Source: PALSA-693 sp963781155 (GTDB lineage: Bacteria > Actinomycetota > Acidimicrobiia > Acidimicrobiales > Palsa-688). From it: 64,000 nt of DNA. The translations under genes were made by a program, and so were the position numbers. Location of the stretch: contig CAWAEC010000016.1 in the NCBI GenBank assembly GCA_963781155.1, forward strand, positions 1-64,000. The letters are read 5' to 3'. Positions 54,556 to 63,256 of this stretch are shown here, piece by piece; positions within the stretch are counted from its first letter, which is position 1, and each line of letters begins with the position of its first letter. The notes under the pieces are model-generated. The model was not told the origin of the DNA, made no database searches, and worked only from the letters and a program-made list of their open reading frames with translations.

Positions 54556-54745
54556 GGTTCCTCCCTGGGTGTTCGGTGTTGGGTCCACCGTGGCCCTGGA
54601 GGGTTGAACCGCGGTCGTACGCCGGTTGAAGCGACGGCCGGGTGGCCAGCGACGGCCGGGTGGCCAGCGGTGGCCGGCGGGGCGAAGCGGCGGGCGGTAG
54701 CGGGCGGGTAGCGCAGGACGGTGCCCCCTGTCCCGCCGGCAGCGA

Positions 54746-56140
54746 TCAGCAGGGGGCGGGCGAGCGGGCGGCGCTGGAGCTGGGGTCGGGCCGCGCGGAG
54801 CCGGCGGCGGCGGGGAGCGTCACCGCAAACTCGCATCCGTCGCCGGCGTTGCGGACCGTGATGTCGCCGTGGTGAGCGGCGACCAGGCCCTGGGCGACGG
54901 CCAGGCCCAGCCCGCCGCGATGCTGGCTCGGGCTGCGAGCCTCGTCGCCCTGGTATCCCATCTCGAACACGTGGCCCAGATCGCGCTCGGGGATCCCGCC
55001 GCACCCATCGCGCACGGCGACGCGCACCACCCCGTCCTCCGCGGCCGTGAGCACTCGCACCGTGCCCCCGGCGGACGTGTGGCGGATGGCGTTGTCCAGC
55101 AGGTTGCGGACCACCCGGACCAGCTCGGGCGCGGCGGCCAGGACGAGCGGCGCCCCTCCGCAAGTCTCCAGCACGATTCCCCTGGCCCGGGCCGTCGCCG
55201 CAGCGCCGGCCACGGCATGATCGATCAACTCGTCGAGCGGGACCGGCTCCAGTTCCAGGCGCAGGGAGCCGGCCTGGATGCGGGACAGCTCGAAGAGGTC
55301 GTCGACCAGGCCGGCCAGGTGGTCGACCTCCCGCCGGATGGTGGCGTAATAGCGGTTGACCGTCTCCTCGTCGTCGACCACCCGGTCCTCCAGCGCCTCG
55401 ACCATGGCCCGGATGCCGGCCAGCGGGGTCCGCAGGTCGTGCGACACCCAGGCCACCAGGTCCCGGCGGCTCTGTTCCGTGGCGGCTGCCTCCGCCCTGG
55501 CGTCGGCCAGCCGGGCGGACGTGGCGGCCAGCTGGGCGGCCAGGGCGCCGAGCTCCCCGGGGGCGACGGGGGCGGCGGGGGCGGCGGCGGGGGCAGCGGC
55601 GGGGACGGGGACGGGGCCGGGGACGGGGACCGGGCCGGCGGCGGGGCCGGGGACGGGGACCGGGCCGGCGGCGGGGCCGGCGGCGGAGGCGGCGGCGGGG
55701 GCGGGAGCCGGGCCCCGGGCTGGCATCGGCGCCTCCCCCAGGCGCGCCGCCAGCTCTCCCATCGACCGGCTGGCGTCGGCCACCCGGGCGCCCAGCAGCA
55801 GCGCCACCACCACGGCAGCGGTGCCGGCGCTGACCAGGACCACCCACAGAACCCGCAGGTCGTGCTCCATGAGAAACATGTCCGAGCTGGCCCAGGTCAC
55901 GCCGATCGCCACCGCCAGCACCGGGGCCAGGGCCGCGACCGCCGCTTGCACGGCGATGCGCCGCCTCCGCAGGGCCACGAGCAGCACCGCGGCGAGCAAC
56001 GCCGCCACCCCCGCCCCGGCCAGCGAATCGACCAGGAGCCGTACGGTGGCGTGCGCCGGCACCCCGACGGCCACGGCCACCGCCCAGGCCGCGCCGACAC
56101 CGGCGACCGCCACCACCGCCGGCGCCACCCACCGTCTCAC
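54746..56140 (-). CDS. sensor histidine kinase
   Basis: About 464 aa. Four hydrophobic N-terminal helices, then a HAMP-like stretch. A Pro/Ala/Gly/Val-rich linker covers about residues 145-195. The HisKA domain has WVSHDLRTPLAGIRAMVEAL with the phosphoacceptor His. The HATPase_c domain has VVRNLLDNAIRHTS (N-box), RDGCGGIPERDLGHVF and GGLGLAVAQGLVAAHHG. The GTG at 56140 overlaps the response-regulator stop (GTGA). The signal is unknown. Confidence 0.92.
   Translation of the reverse strand: MRRWVAPAVVAVAGVGAAWAVAVAVGVPAHATVRLLVDSLAGAGVAALLAAVLLVALRRRRIAVQAAVAALAPVLAVAIGVTWASSDMFLMEHDLRVLWVVLVSAGTAAVVVALLLGARVADASRSMGELAARLGEAPMPARGPAPAPAAASAAGPAAGPVPVPGPAAGPVPVPGPVPVPAAAPAAAPAAPVAPGELGALAAQLAATSARLADARAEAAATEQSRRDLVAWVSHDLRTPLAGIRAMVEALEDRVVDDEETVNRYYATIRREVDHLAGLVDDLFELSRIQAGSLRLELEPVPLDELIDHAVAGAAATARARGIVLETCGGAPLVLAAAPELVRVVRNLLDNAIRHTSAGGTVRVLTAAEDGVVRVAVRDGCGGIPERDLGHVFEMGYQGDEARSPSQHRGGLGLAVAQGLVAAHHGDITVRNAGDGCEFAVTLPAAAGSARPDPSSSAARSPAPC
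55601..55680. repeat. 30-bp tandem repeat inside the kinase linker
   Basis: 55621-55650 and 55651-55680 are identical 30-bp units preceded by a 20-bp partial copy (55601-55620). They encode Pro-Gly-Pro-Ala-Ala-Gly-Pro-Val-Pro-Val repeats. The G-rich strand could form quadruplex structure. Confidence 0.85.
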
Positions 56141-56870
56141 GGCTCGAACCGATAACCGACGCCCCACACCGTGCACACGTACCTCGGCGCGGACGGGTCC
56201 GGCTCGACCTTGGCCCGCAGCCGACGAACGTGCACGGTGACCGTCGAGGTGTCACCGCTCGTGAACCCCCACACGGCTTCCAGGAGCTGCTCCCGGCGGA
56301 ACGCCTGCTGCGGATGGCTCATCAGGTAGGCGAGGAGATCGAACTCTTTGGCCGTCACGGCCACCCGCTCGCCACACACGCGGACCTCGTGCACCCGCAG
56401 ATCGATCTCCAGGTCGCCGGCCCGCAACCGGGCTGGCATGGGCACGGTGGGCGCCGCGGGCACCGTGGCCCCCGGGGGCATCGGGGCCCCTCCGGCCCGC
56501 CGCAGGATGGTCTTGACCCGGGCCATCAGTTCCCGGGGGAGAAGGGTTTGACCACGTAGTCGTCGGCGCCGAGCTCCAGGCCGGCCACCCGGTCGGCCTC
56601 CCCGCCTCTCGCCGTGAGCATGATGACGGGGACGGGCGACACCGCCCGCAGGCGCCGAAAGACCTCGATCCCGCCCAGCGACGGCAACATCAGGTCGAGC
56701 ACCACCAGATCCGGGCGCCCTGCCAGGGCCCGGCGCACACCCTCGGCCCCGTCCGCGGCGACCTCGACCTGGTAGCCCTCCCGCTCGAGGTAGCGGCCGA
56801 CCACCTCGGCCACGGTCGGATCGTCCTCGATGACCAGCACCCGGACGGTGTCCACCGAGGTGTCGAGCAC
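56137..56870 (-). CDS. OmpR-family response regulator (frameshifted at G5, 56535-56539)
   Basis: About 244 aa. The receiver has VLVIEDDPTVAEVVGRYLER, phospho-Asp in LVVLDLMLPSLGG, MLTARGGEADRVAG, and Lys in ADDYVVKPFSP. The DNA-binding winged helix has LEIDLRVHEVRVCGERVAVT, AKEFDLLAYLMSHPQQAFRR, STVTVHVRRLRAKVEPDPS and the end VWGVGYRFEP. Five C on the coding strand stand where six would give KPFSPRELMARVKTILRR. GTG 56870 is the likely start. It is followed by the overlapping kinase. Confidence 0.88.
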
Positions 56871-56920
56871 CCAACCATGATGGCCCAGCTCTCTGCCCTG
56901 CGCCTGGCTACCGTGGGCAG

Positions 56921-58288
56921 GTGACCGAGCTGCTCCTCCGTACTGCCGAATACGTCGTCGACTACCGCAACGCAGCCGCGACGGCCCGGGTCGGGGCCCG
57001 CTTCGACACCGACCAGGTTCGAGCCGCGTTCGGTGGACCCCTGCCCGACAAGGGCGAGCCGCCCGACGCCATTGTCGACCGCCTGATCCAGGCCGCCGAG
57101 CCGGCGCTGGTCACCTCGATCAGCCCTCGCTTTTTCGGTTTCGTCATCGGAGGGTCGCTCGAGGCGGCCACCTGCGCCGACCTGCTCACCTCGGCCTGGG
57201 ATCAGAACGCGTTCAACGCCATCTCCTCGCCGGCGGGCGCCCTGGTGGAGGAGGCCGTCGGGGTGTGGCTAAAAGACCTCCTCGGCATCCCCGAGCCGGC
57301 GTCGTTCGGGCTCGTGACCGGCGCGCAGGGCGCCAACACGGTGGGTCTGGCCGCGGGCCGGCACCGGGTCCTGGAGCGGATCGGCTGGGACGTCGAAGAG
57401 CAGGGTCTCGCCGGCGCGCCCCCCATCCGGGTGCTGGCCAGCGAGGAGCGCCACGGCACCATCGACGCCTCGTTGCGCCTCCTGGGCCTCGGCCGCGGCT
57501 CGGTGGTCGAAGTGGCCGCAGATGAGAACGGGGCGATGGAGGTCGGCGCGCTCGACCGGGCCCTGGCGAGCAGCGGCGACCCGCCGACGATCGTGTGCGC
57601 CCAGGCCGGCAACGTCAATACCGGCGCATCCGACGACCTGACCCGGGTGTGCGACCTGGCCCGCCGGCATGGGGCCTGGGTGCACGTGGACGGGGCGTTT
57701 GGCCTGTGGGCGGCGGCCAGCCCGGCCACCCGGCACCTGGTGGCCGGCCTCGAACGCGCCGACTCCTGGGCCTGCGATGGGCACAAATGGCTGAACGTCC
57801 CGTACGACAGCGGGTATGTGTTCGTGGCCGACGCCGAGGCGCACGCCGCCTCGGTGGCCTATGGCGCCGCCTATCTGGGCGGACCGGCCCTGGATCAGAT
57901 CCGCAACCCCGGCGACTTTGTGCCGGAATCGTCCCGCCGGGCCCGGGGTTTCGCCACCTGGGCGGCCCTGCGCCAGCTGGGCCGGTCGGGCGTGGAGGAG
58001 ATCGTGGAACGGTGCTGCCACCTGGCCACCGCGTTCGCCACCCGGCTGGCCCGGCTTCCGGGAGTGACGATCGCCAACCAGGTGGTGCTCAACCAGGTGC
58101 TCGTCGATTTCGGCTCCCCGGCCCGCACCGATCAGGTGATCAACGCCGTGCAGGCGGAGGGGACGTGCTGGATGGGCGGCACGGTGTGGAAGGGCAGGCG
58201 GTGCATGCGCATCTCCGTCTCCAACGCTGGCACCACCGACGCCGACGTCGAGCAGTCAGTGGACGCCATCCGCCGCGTGCTCCCCTGA
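56921..58288 (+). CDS. PLP-dependent group II decarboxylase-like enzyme
   Basis: 455 aa, fold type I. SPRFFGFVIGGSLEAATCAD and SPAGALVEEAVGVWLKDLLG open the domain. VLASEERHGTIDASLRLLGL contains the PLP-stacking His. HVDGAFGLWAAAS holds the Asp binding the pyridine N. WACDGHKWLNVPYDSG holds the Schiff-base Lys. The family covers amino-acid decarboxylases and related lyases; the substrate is unknown. GTG 56921 lies just after the divergent regulator start. Confidence 0.88.
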   Translation: MTELLLRTAEYVVDYRNAAATARVGARFDTDQVRAAFGGPLPDKGEPPDAIVDRLIQAAEPALVTSISPRFFGFVIGGSLEAATCADLLTSAWDQNAFNAISSPAGALVEEAVGVWLKDLLGIPEPASFGLVTGAQGANTVGLAAGRHRVLERIGWDVEEQGLAGAPPIRVLASEERHGTIDASLRLLGLGRGSVVEVAADENGAMEVGALDRALASSGDPPTIVCAQAGNVNTGASDDLTRVCDLARRHGAWVHVDGAFGLWAAASPATRHLVAGLERADSWACDGHKWLNVPYDSGYVFVADAEAHAASVAYGAAYLGGPALDQIRNPGDFVPESSRRARGFATWAALRQLGRSGVEEIVERCCHLATAFATRLARLPGVTIANQVVLNQVLVDFGSPARTDQVINAVQAEGTCWMGGTVWKGRRCMRISVSNAGTTDADVEQSVDAIRRVLP

Positions 58289-59245
58289 TCAGAGACTCTG
58301 GAGCCAGCCCACGAGCAGCTCGTTGACCTCGTCAGCGCGTTCTTGCTGCACCCAGTGACCGCACCCGGGGAGGATGTAGCTGCCTCGCAGCTGCGGGAGG
58401 GTCTGGGGAAACCGGTCGATGGCCCGCTGCCCCCAGATCGTGGGCCCGTCGCGCTCGCCACCGATGAACAACGACGGCACGCCGATGGGCTGCTGGCTCC
58501 ACGGCTGCAGGTCCACCCAGTCCCGGTCCACGTTGCGATAACGGTTGAGGGCGCCCCGGAATCCTTTTCTTTCGAACTCCGACGTGTAGAAGTCCAGGTC
58601 GTCCTGCGTCAGCCAGCCGGGCAGCTTGTCCGGAACGACAAACCGGTCCCGCAACCGCCCTCCCTTCGGGACGGTCGCCATGGTGCCGCCACCGGGAGGG
58701 CGGAGGGCGTCACCGGACGCGCCCACGTAAAAGCCGAGCAGCCACGAGCGAACGTCGGGCTCGGCCTCGGCCTCGGCCCGGCCCGGCTCCTGGAAATAGT
58801 TGATGTAGAACTCCTCGTCGCCGCCCATCTCCGCGAAGGCTTCGGTGGGGCGCCGCCGTCCGGGAGGGCTGTATGGCACGCTCAGTAGCGCCACCGCCGT
58901 GAACACGTCCGGCCGCAGCAGGGCGGAGTTGGCCGCAATGGGCGCCCCCCAGTCGTGACCGACGATCACCGCGCGTTGCTCGTCGAGGGCTTCGATGATG
59001 CCGAGGTTGTCGTTGACGTGATGGAGCATCCCGTAGGCCTCGATATCGAGGGGAGCCGACGACCGCCCGTAGCCCCGCACGTCAATGGCCACGGCCCGGA
59101 ACCCGGCATCGGCGAGGGCCGGCAGCTGGTGCCGCCACGAGTACCACGACTCCGGGAAGCCGTGAATCAGCAGGACCAGCGGCCCGTTGCCCTCCTCGAC
59201 CAGATGGATGCGGGTGCCCCGGGCGTCGACGATGCGGTGGTTCAT
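58289..59245 (-). CDS. epoxide hydrolase-type alpha/beta hydrolase
   Basis: 318 aa, intact. Oxyanion motif HGFPESWYSWRHQ, nucleophile elbow VGHDWGAPIA (Asp), cap Tyr residues in FYTSEFERKGFRGALNRYRN, acid in GGERDGPT and His in GCGHWVQQE. Expected reaction is hydrolysis of epoxides to diols. The ATG at 59245 overlaps the GH65 stop (ATGA), as last gene of a four-gene operon. Confidence 0.9.
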   Translation of the reverse strand: MNHRIVDARGTRIHLVEEGNGPLVLLIHGFPESWYSWRHQLPALADAGFRAVAIDVRGYGRSSAPLDIEAYGMLHHVNDNLGIIEALDEQRAVIVGHDWGAPIAANSALLRPDVFTAVALLSVPYSPPGRRRPTEAFAEMGGDEEFYINYFQEPGRAEAEAEPDVRSWLLGFYVGASGDALRPPGGGTMATVPKGGRLRDRFVVPDKLPGWLTQDDLDFYTSEFERKGFRGALNRYRNVDRDWVDLQPWSQQPIGVPSLFIGGERDGPTIWGQRAIDRFPQTLPQLRGSYILPGCGHWVQQERADEVNELLVGWLQSL

Positions 59246-61665
59246 GACGCGCCGCCCATCCCCTCCAGGAGATGCCCGCCATCCTTGCCCCGTCGCTCCG
59301 GGACCCGGCCCGGCGGCTGGGATGGAGCCGGACCGGGCGTGATGGCCGGGATCAGACGGGTCTCCGGCTGGCCCGCCCGCAGGGTCACGCGCTCACCATG
59401 GTGCTCGACCTGCAGCGCTTCACCTACCGCCAGCTCGTAGGTGGCGCCGGCTGCCGTGATCGAGACCCGCAGGCGGCGTCCCAGGTAGACCAGCCCGAAC
59501 GACAGCCGGGTGATCTCTGACGGCAGCCGCGGCATGAAAGCCAGCAGCCCGGTGCCGACGCCGTTCACCGGGTCCTCGGTAATGCGCATACCGCCGAGTC
59601 CGGACACCAACGCCAGCCAGGAGCCGGCCAGGGAGGCGATGTGCAAGCCATCGCGTGTGTTGTGTTGCAGGTCGTCCAGGTCGATGAGCGCCGCTTCGCC
59701 GAGGTAGTCGTAGGCCAGGTCCAGCTGGCCGACCTCGGCCGCCACGATGGATTGGATGCAGGCCGACAGCGAGGAGTCCCGGACCGTGAACTGCTCGTAG
59801 TACGCGAAGTTGCGGGCTTTTTGTTCCGGGGTGAAGGCGTCCCCTCGCGAGAACAATGCGTAAACCAGGTCCGCCTGTTTGACCACCTGCTTGCGGTACA
59901 GGTCAAAGTACGGAAAATGCAACAGCAGCGGGTACTGGTCCGGGCTGGTGGCGTCGAAATTCCACTGATCGTGGCGGGTGAAGCCTTCGGCTTGCGGGTG
60001 GACCTCGAGTTCCTTGTCGTAGGGAACGACCATCGCCGCCGCGGCGCGCTGCCATTCCTCGCGTTCCGACTTGTCGACACCGAGGGCGGCGCTGCGTTTG
60101 GAAAAGCGGGCGGCCAGCCGAGCCGCCCAATCCAGATTCCGCTGGGCCATGAGATTCGTGTACACGTTGTTGTCGGCAATGGCGCTGTACTCGTCGGGTC
60201 CGGTGACCCCGTCGATGCGAAAACCGCTGCCCGGATCGTGGTGGCCAACCGATATCCAGAACCGGGCGGTGGCCACCAGCAGCTCCAATCCCGCTTCGGC
60301 CGCGAAGTCGTCGTCCCCGGTCGACCAGATGTAGCGCAACGCCGCCTCTGCCACGTCGGCGTTGATGTGCACCGCGGCAGTTGAGGCCGGCCAGTAACCG
60401 GAGCACTCCTCGCCATGGATCGTCCGCCAGGGAAAGGCGGCTCCTTCGAAGCCCAGTTGGCGGGCATGCTTGGTCGCGGCCGGCAGGGTCGTCTGGCGCC
60501 AGCGCAGGGCGTCCGCGGCCGCCAGCGGCATGGTATAGGTGAGCACCGGCAGCACGTACATCTCGGTATCCCAGAAGGCGTGGCCGTCGTAGCCCGGGCC
60601 GGTCAGCCCCTTCGCCGGTATCGCCCGTCGTTCGGTCCGGGCCCCGGCCTGGAGCACCTGCCAGAGCGAATAGCGCACGGCCTGCTGGACCTGGTCGTCG
60701 CCTTCGACCTGCACGTCGGCGCGATCCCAGAAGTCGTCCAGAAACTGGCGCTGAGCCGATTGCAGCCCGTCGAAGCCGGTGTGGCGGGCCACCATCAGCG
60801 CTCCGGCCACCTGATCTTGCATGGCCGGCAGGGAACGGCTGGACGACCAGCCGTACGCCACGTACTTGACGAAGCGCAGCCTGGTGCCCGCCGCCAGGTT
60901 GTGGATCACGCTGACCCGGCCGAGATCGTCGTGGACGGACCGGTGGACATCGCGGTCATCCAAGTTGGCCGGTTCCTCGAGGATCTCGTGGTCCATGGCG
61001 CAGGCCAGTCGCAGTCCGCTCTTGCGGGTCCGGTGCACCAGCGCGACGCGCCCGTCGTCGGACAGGAATCCCCGTTCCGCCACCAGGGCATCGGTGATGG
61101 TCTGGCCGCCCCGTGGGTCGTGGGTGCTCTCTGGTAGCTCCTCGTTGGCGACCAGTTCGGACTGGACGACCAGCTTGACGTCGTCGACGGCCTCCACCTG
61201 GTACTCAATGGCCATGATGGCCCGCTGAGTAAACGACACCAGCCGGACCGACTGTATCCGAATGGTCCGGTGCCCCGGCGACTCCCATTCGACCGTCCGG
61301 GTCAGAGTGCCGGCCCGCAGGTCGAGGATGCGCTCGTGGTGGCGCAGCTGGCCGTAGCGGACGTCGAACGGTTCGTCATCGACGAGGAGCCGGATGATCT
61401 TGCCGTTGGTGACATTGATAACGACCTGTGTGGTCTCGGGGGCGCCGTACGTGGCCTCCGCTGAGGGCAGCGGTCGCACCTCGTAGAAGGATCCCAGGTA
61501 GGTGCCGGGCAACCCGTGCGGCTCGCCCTCGTCCAGGTTGCCCCGCAACCCGATATGGCCATTGGACAGGGCGAACACCGATTCGGTCTGGGCCAGGATG
61601 TCGTAGTGCAGGTGCTCCTCGACGATCTGCCACGGGTCGCACCTGAACGTGGGGTGGTCGATCAT
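59242..61665 (-). CDS. GH65 trehalose hydrolase/phosphorylase-type protein
   Basis: 807 aa. The N-terminal beta-sandwich begins CDPWQIVEEHLHYDILAQTE with SNGHIGLRGNLDEGE. The (alpha/alpha)6 barrel has KGLTGPGYDGHAFWDTEMYV, FPWRTIHGEECSGYWPAST and the catalytic Glu in GVTGPDEYSAIADNNVYTN (around residue 490). A C-terminal beta domain follows. The GPDEYSAIADNNVYTN form and the HAD gene just before it match the mycobacterial Rv3400-Rv3401 pair, the latter known as a trehalose-degrading GH65. The start overlaps the HAD stop. Confidence 0.92.
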   Translation of the reverse strand: MIDHPTFRCDPWQIVEEHLHYDILAQTESVFALSNGHIGLRGNLDEGEPHGLPGTYLGSFYEVRPLPSAEATYGAPETTQVVINVTNGKIIRLLVDDEPFDVRYGQLRHHERILDLRAGTLTRTVEWESPGHRTIRIQSVRLVSFTQRAIMAIEYQVEAVDDVKLVVQSELVANEELPESTHDPRGGQTITDALVAERGFLSDDGRVALVHRTRKSGLRLACAMDHEILEEPANLDDRDVHRSVHDDLGRVSVIHNLAAGTRLRFVKYVAYGWSSSRSLPAMQDQVAGALMVARHTGFDGLQSAQRQFLDDFWDRADVQVEGDDQVQQAVRYSLWQVLQAGARTERRAIPAKGLTGPGYDGHAFWDTEMYVLPVLTYTMPLAAADALRWRQTTLPAATKHARQLGFEGAAFPWRTIHGEECSGYWPASTAAVHINADVAEAALRYIWSTGDDDFAAEAGLELLVATARFWISVGHHDPGSGFRIDGVTGPDEYSAIADNNVYTNLMAQRNLDWAARLAARFSKRSAALGVDKSEREEWQRAAAAMVVPYDKELEVHPQAEGFTRHDQWNFDATSPDQYPLLLHFPYFDLYRKQVVKQADLVYALFSRGDAFTPEQKARNFAYYEQFTVRDSSLSACIQSIVAAEVGQLDLAYDYLGEAALIDLDDLQHNTRDGLHIASLAGSWLALVSGLGGMRITEDPVNGVGTGLLAFMPRLPSEITRLSFGLVYLGRRLRVSITAAGATYELAVGEALQVEHHGERVTLRAGQPETRLIPAITPGPAPSQPPGRVPERRGKDGGHLLEGMGGAS

Positions 61666-62407
61666 GACTGGCCGCTTCCCGGCAGCAGGTCGGCCAGGTC
61701 TTTGACGACCCGATCGGCGCCGTGGGCGGCCAGGGCCGCCGCCTGCCCGACCCGGTCCACGCCGACCACGAAGCCGAAATGGCCTGCCCGCCCGGACTCC
61801 ACGCCGGCCAGGGCGTCCTCGAAGACCGCCGCCTGGGCCGCCTCCACGTGCAGACCGCGGGCGGCCGCCAGGTAGGTGTCGGGCGCCGGCTTGCCCCGCA
61901 GATGGTCCCGCTCGGCCACGACGCCGTCGACGATTTCTTGAAAAAGATCCAGGATCCCTGCCGCTTTCAGGACCTCCCGGCAGTTACTCGAGGATGAGAC
62001 GACCGCCCGCCCCAGGCCGGCGTCACGCACCGCATGCACGTACGCAACCGAGCCGGGATAGGCCTTGACCCCGTCCTCGTGGATGCGACGCAGGACGATC
62101 TGGTTTTTCCGTTCGCCCAGCCCGTTGACGGTGTTGGCGTCGGGGGGATCGTCAGGGCTGCCCTCGGGAAGGGTGATGTGGCGCGAGGCCAGAAATCGCG
62201 GACGCCGTCCAGCCGCGGTTTGCCGTCGACGTAGGTGTCGTAATCGTCCTTGATGTCGAAGGGCCGGAATGGTTGGCCGGCATAGTTTCGAAGGAACTCG
62301 TCGAACATCTCTTTCCAGGCGGCAGCATGCACGCTCGCGGTATCGGTCAGCACGCCGTCCAGGTCGAACAAGCACGCCCGCACCGCATCGGGCAAGCCGA
62401 GGGTCAT
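61662..62407 (-). CDS. HAD hydrolase, beta-phosphoglucomutase-like (frameshifted near 62191)
   Basis: About 249 aa. FDLDGVLTDTASVHAAAWKE holds the nucleophile Asp and the general acid Asp. The cap has FDIKDDYDTYVDGKPRLDGV. VSSSSNCREVLKAAG is motif II, GKPAPDTYLAAARGL motif III, VFEDALAGVESGRAG motif IV. One missing base after GVRDF moves the rest into another frame. Enzymes of this type interconvert beta-glucose 1- and 6-phosphate, which fits the adjacent GH65 if that is a phosphorylase. Both ends overlap neighbours by 4 nt. Confidence 0.88.
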
Positions 62408-63204
62408 GACCCGGCCAACTGCCAGATTGCGGTGTGCTGGCCGGCGGCCACCAGCTCGGCGCCGGCGACCCAGCCCACGTCCAGACGCGCGAACTGGTGT
62501 CCTTTGCGCTCGAAGACTTCGGCAACCCGGGCCCGCACCAGCACATCCTCGCCCACCAACACGGCCCTCAGGTACTGGATATGGCTCTCCACGTGCAGCC
62601 ACGCCGGCAGCACCACGTTGGCAATGAGGGCCCGGTTGGCGCCCTGCAGCACCTGCCCGGGATGGACGACCCCGTCCAGGGCATACATCGTCGACGGCTC
62701 CGCCACCGCGGTGAGATAGGCATCCGCGGCCGCCTGGTCGGTGGCGAGCGGCACCGAACCGAGCACCCGCCCGGCAACAAAAAACTCCTCACTCGCGTCG
62801 GGCCGGGCGTCCGGTGCGGGACGTGGAGCCGCCGGAACCTCGGCGAACTCGCCCCCACCCGGTGCTCGTTGCGAAAGGAACGCTGAGCCGGCCGCGGCCG
62901 TCCTTTCTCCAGAAATCACGGCGAATTCCACACACCCCATCCCGGTGTCGCGGACGGTCACGACCAGCTCCTCCCCTTCGTAGGCGGGCGAGAGGAACCG
63001 GACGTGGGCGCCGCCCCGGGCGGCCCACGCCGGGCCCAGCGCCTGCCCGAGCGCGGGGCACGCGTACCCGTACACGTTGACGCCAGGAACCAGGCCGCCC
63101 TCGAAGCCGTAACGCCGGGCGACATCATCGGCGTGGATGCGGTTCTCGCTCGCTGTCGCGGGATTGGTCGCGACGACCCGGTATTCGATGCCGACCGGTC
63201 TCAC
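62404..63204 (-). CDS. hotdog-fold (MaoC/acyl-CoA thioesterase-like) protein
   Basis: 266 aa. ATASENRIHADDVARRYGFE, GGLVPGVNVYGYACPAL is the MaoC-like hydratase segment with Asp/His. FLSPAYEGEELVVTVRDTGM follows, and a second hotdog unit has HVESHIQYLRAVLVGEDVLV. The GTG at 63204 directly follows GGAGGAG; it is the first gene of the operon, and its stop overlaps the HAD ATG. The substrate is unknown and the link to trehalose metabolism is unexplained. Confidence 0.75.
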   Translation of the reverse strand: MRPVGIEYRVVATNPATASENRIHADDVARRYGFEGGLVPGVNVYGYACPALGQALGPAWAARGGAHVRFLSPAYEGEELVVTVRDTGMGCVEFAVISGERTAAAGSAFLSQRAPGGGEFAEVPAAPRPAPDARPDASEEFFVAGRVLGSVPLATDQAAADAYLTAVAEPSTMYALDGVVHPGQVLQGANRALIANVVLPAWLHVESHIQYLRAVLVGEDVLVRARVAEVFERKGHQFARLDVGWVAGAELVAAGQHTAIWQLAGS

Positions 63205-63256
63205 CTCCTCCGGGGATCAACGAGACCACCCTACGACACCAGGTAAAACGGCCGGT

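Noticed and set aside
54552..56255. 567-codon Gly/Arg-rich frame
   Set aside because: Shadow of the histidine kinase gene in another minus-strand frame.
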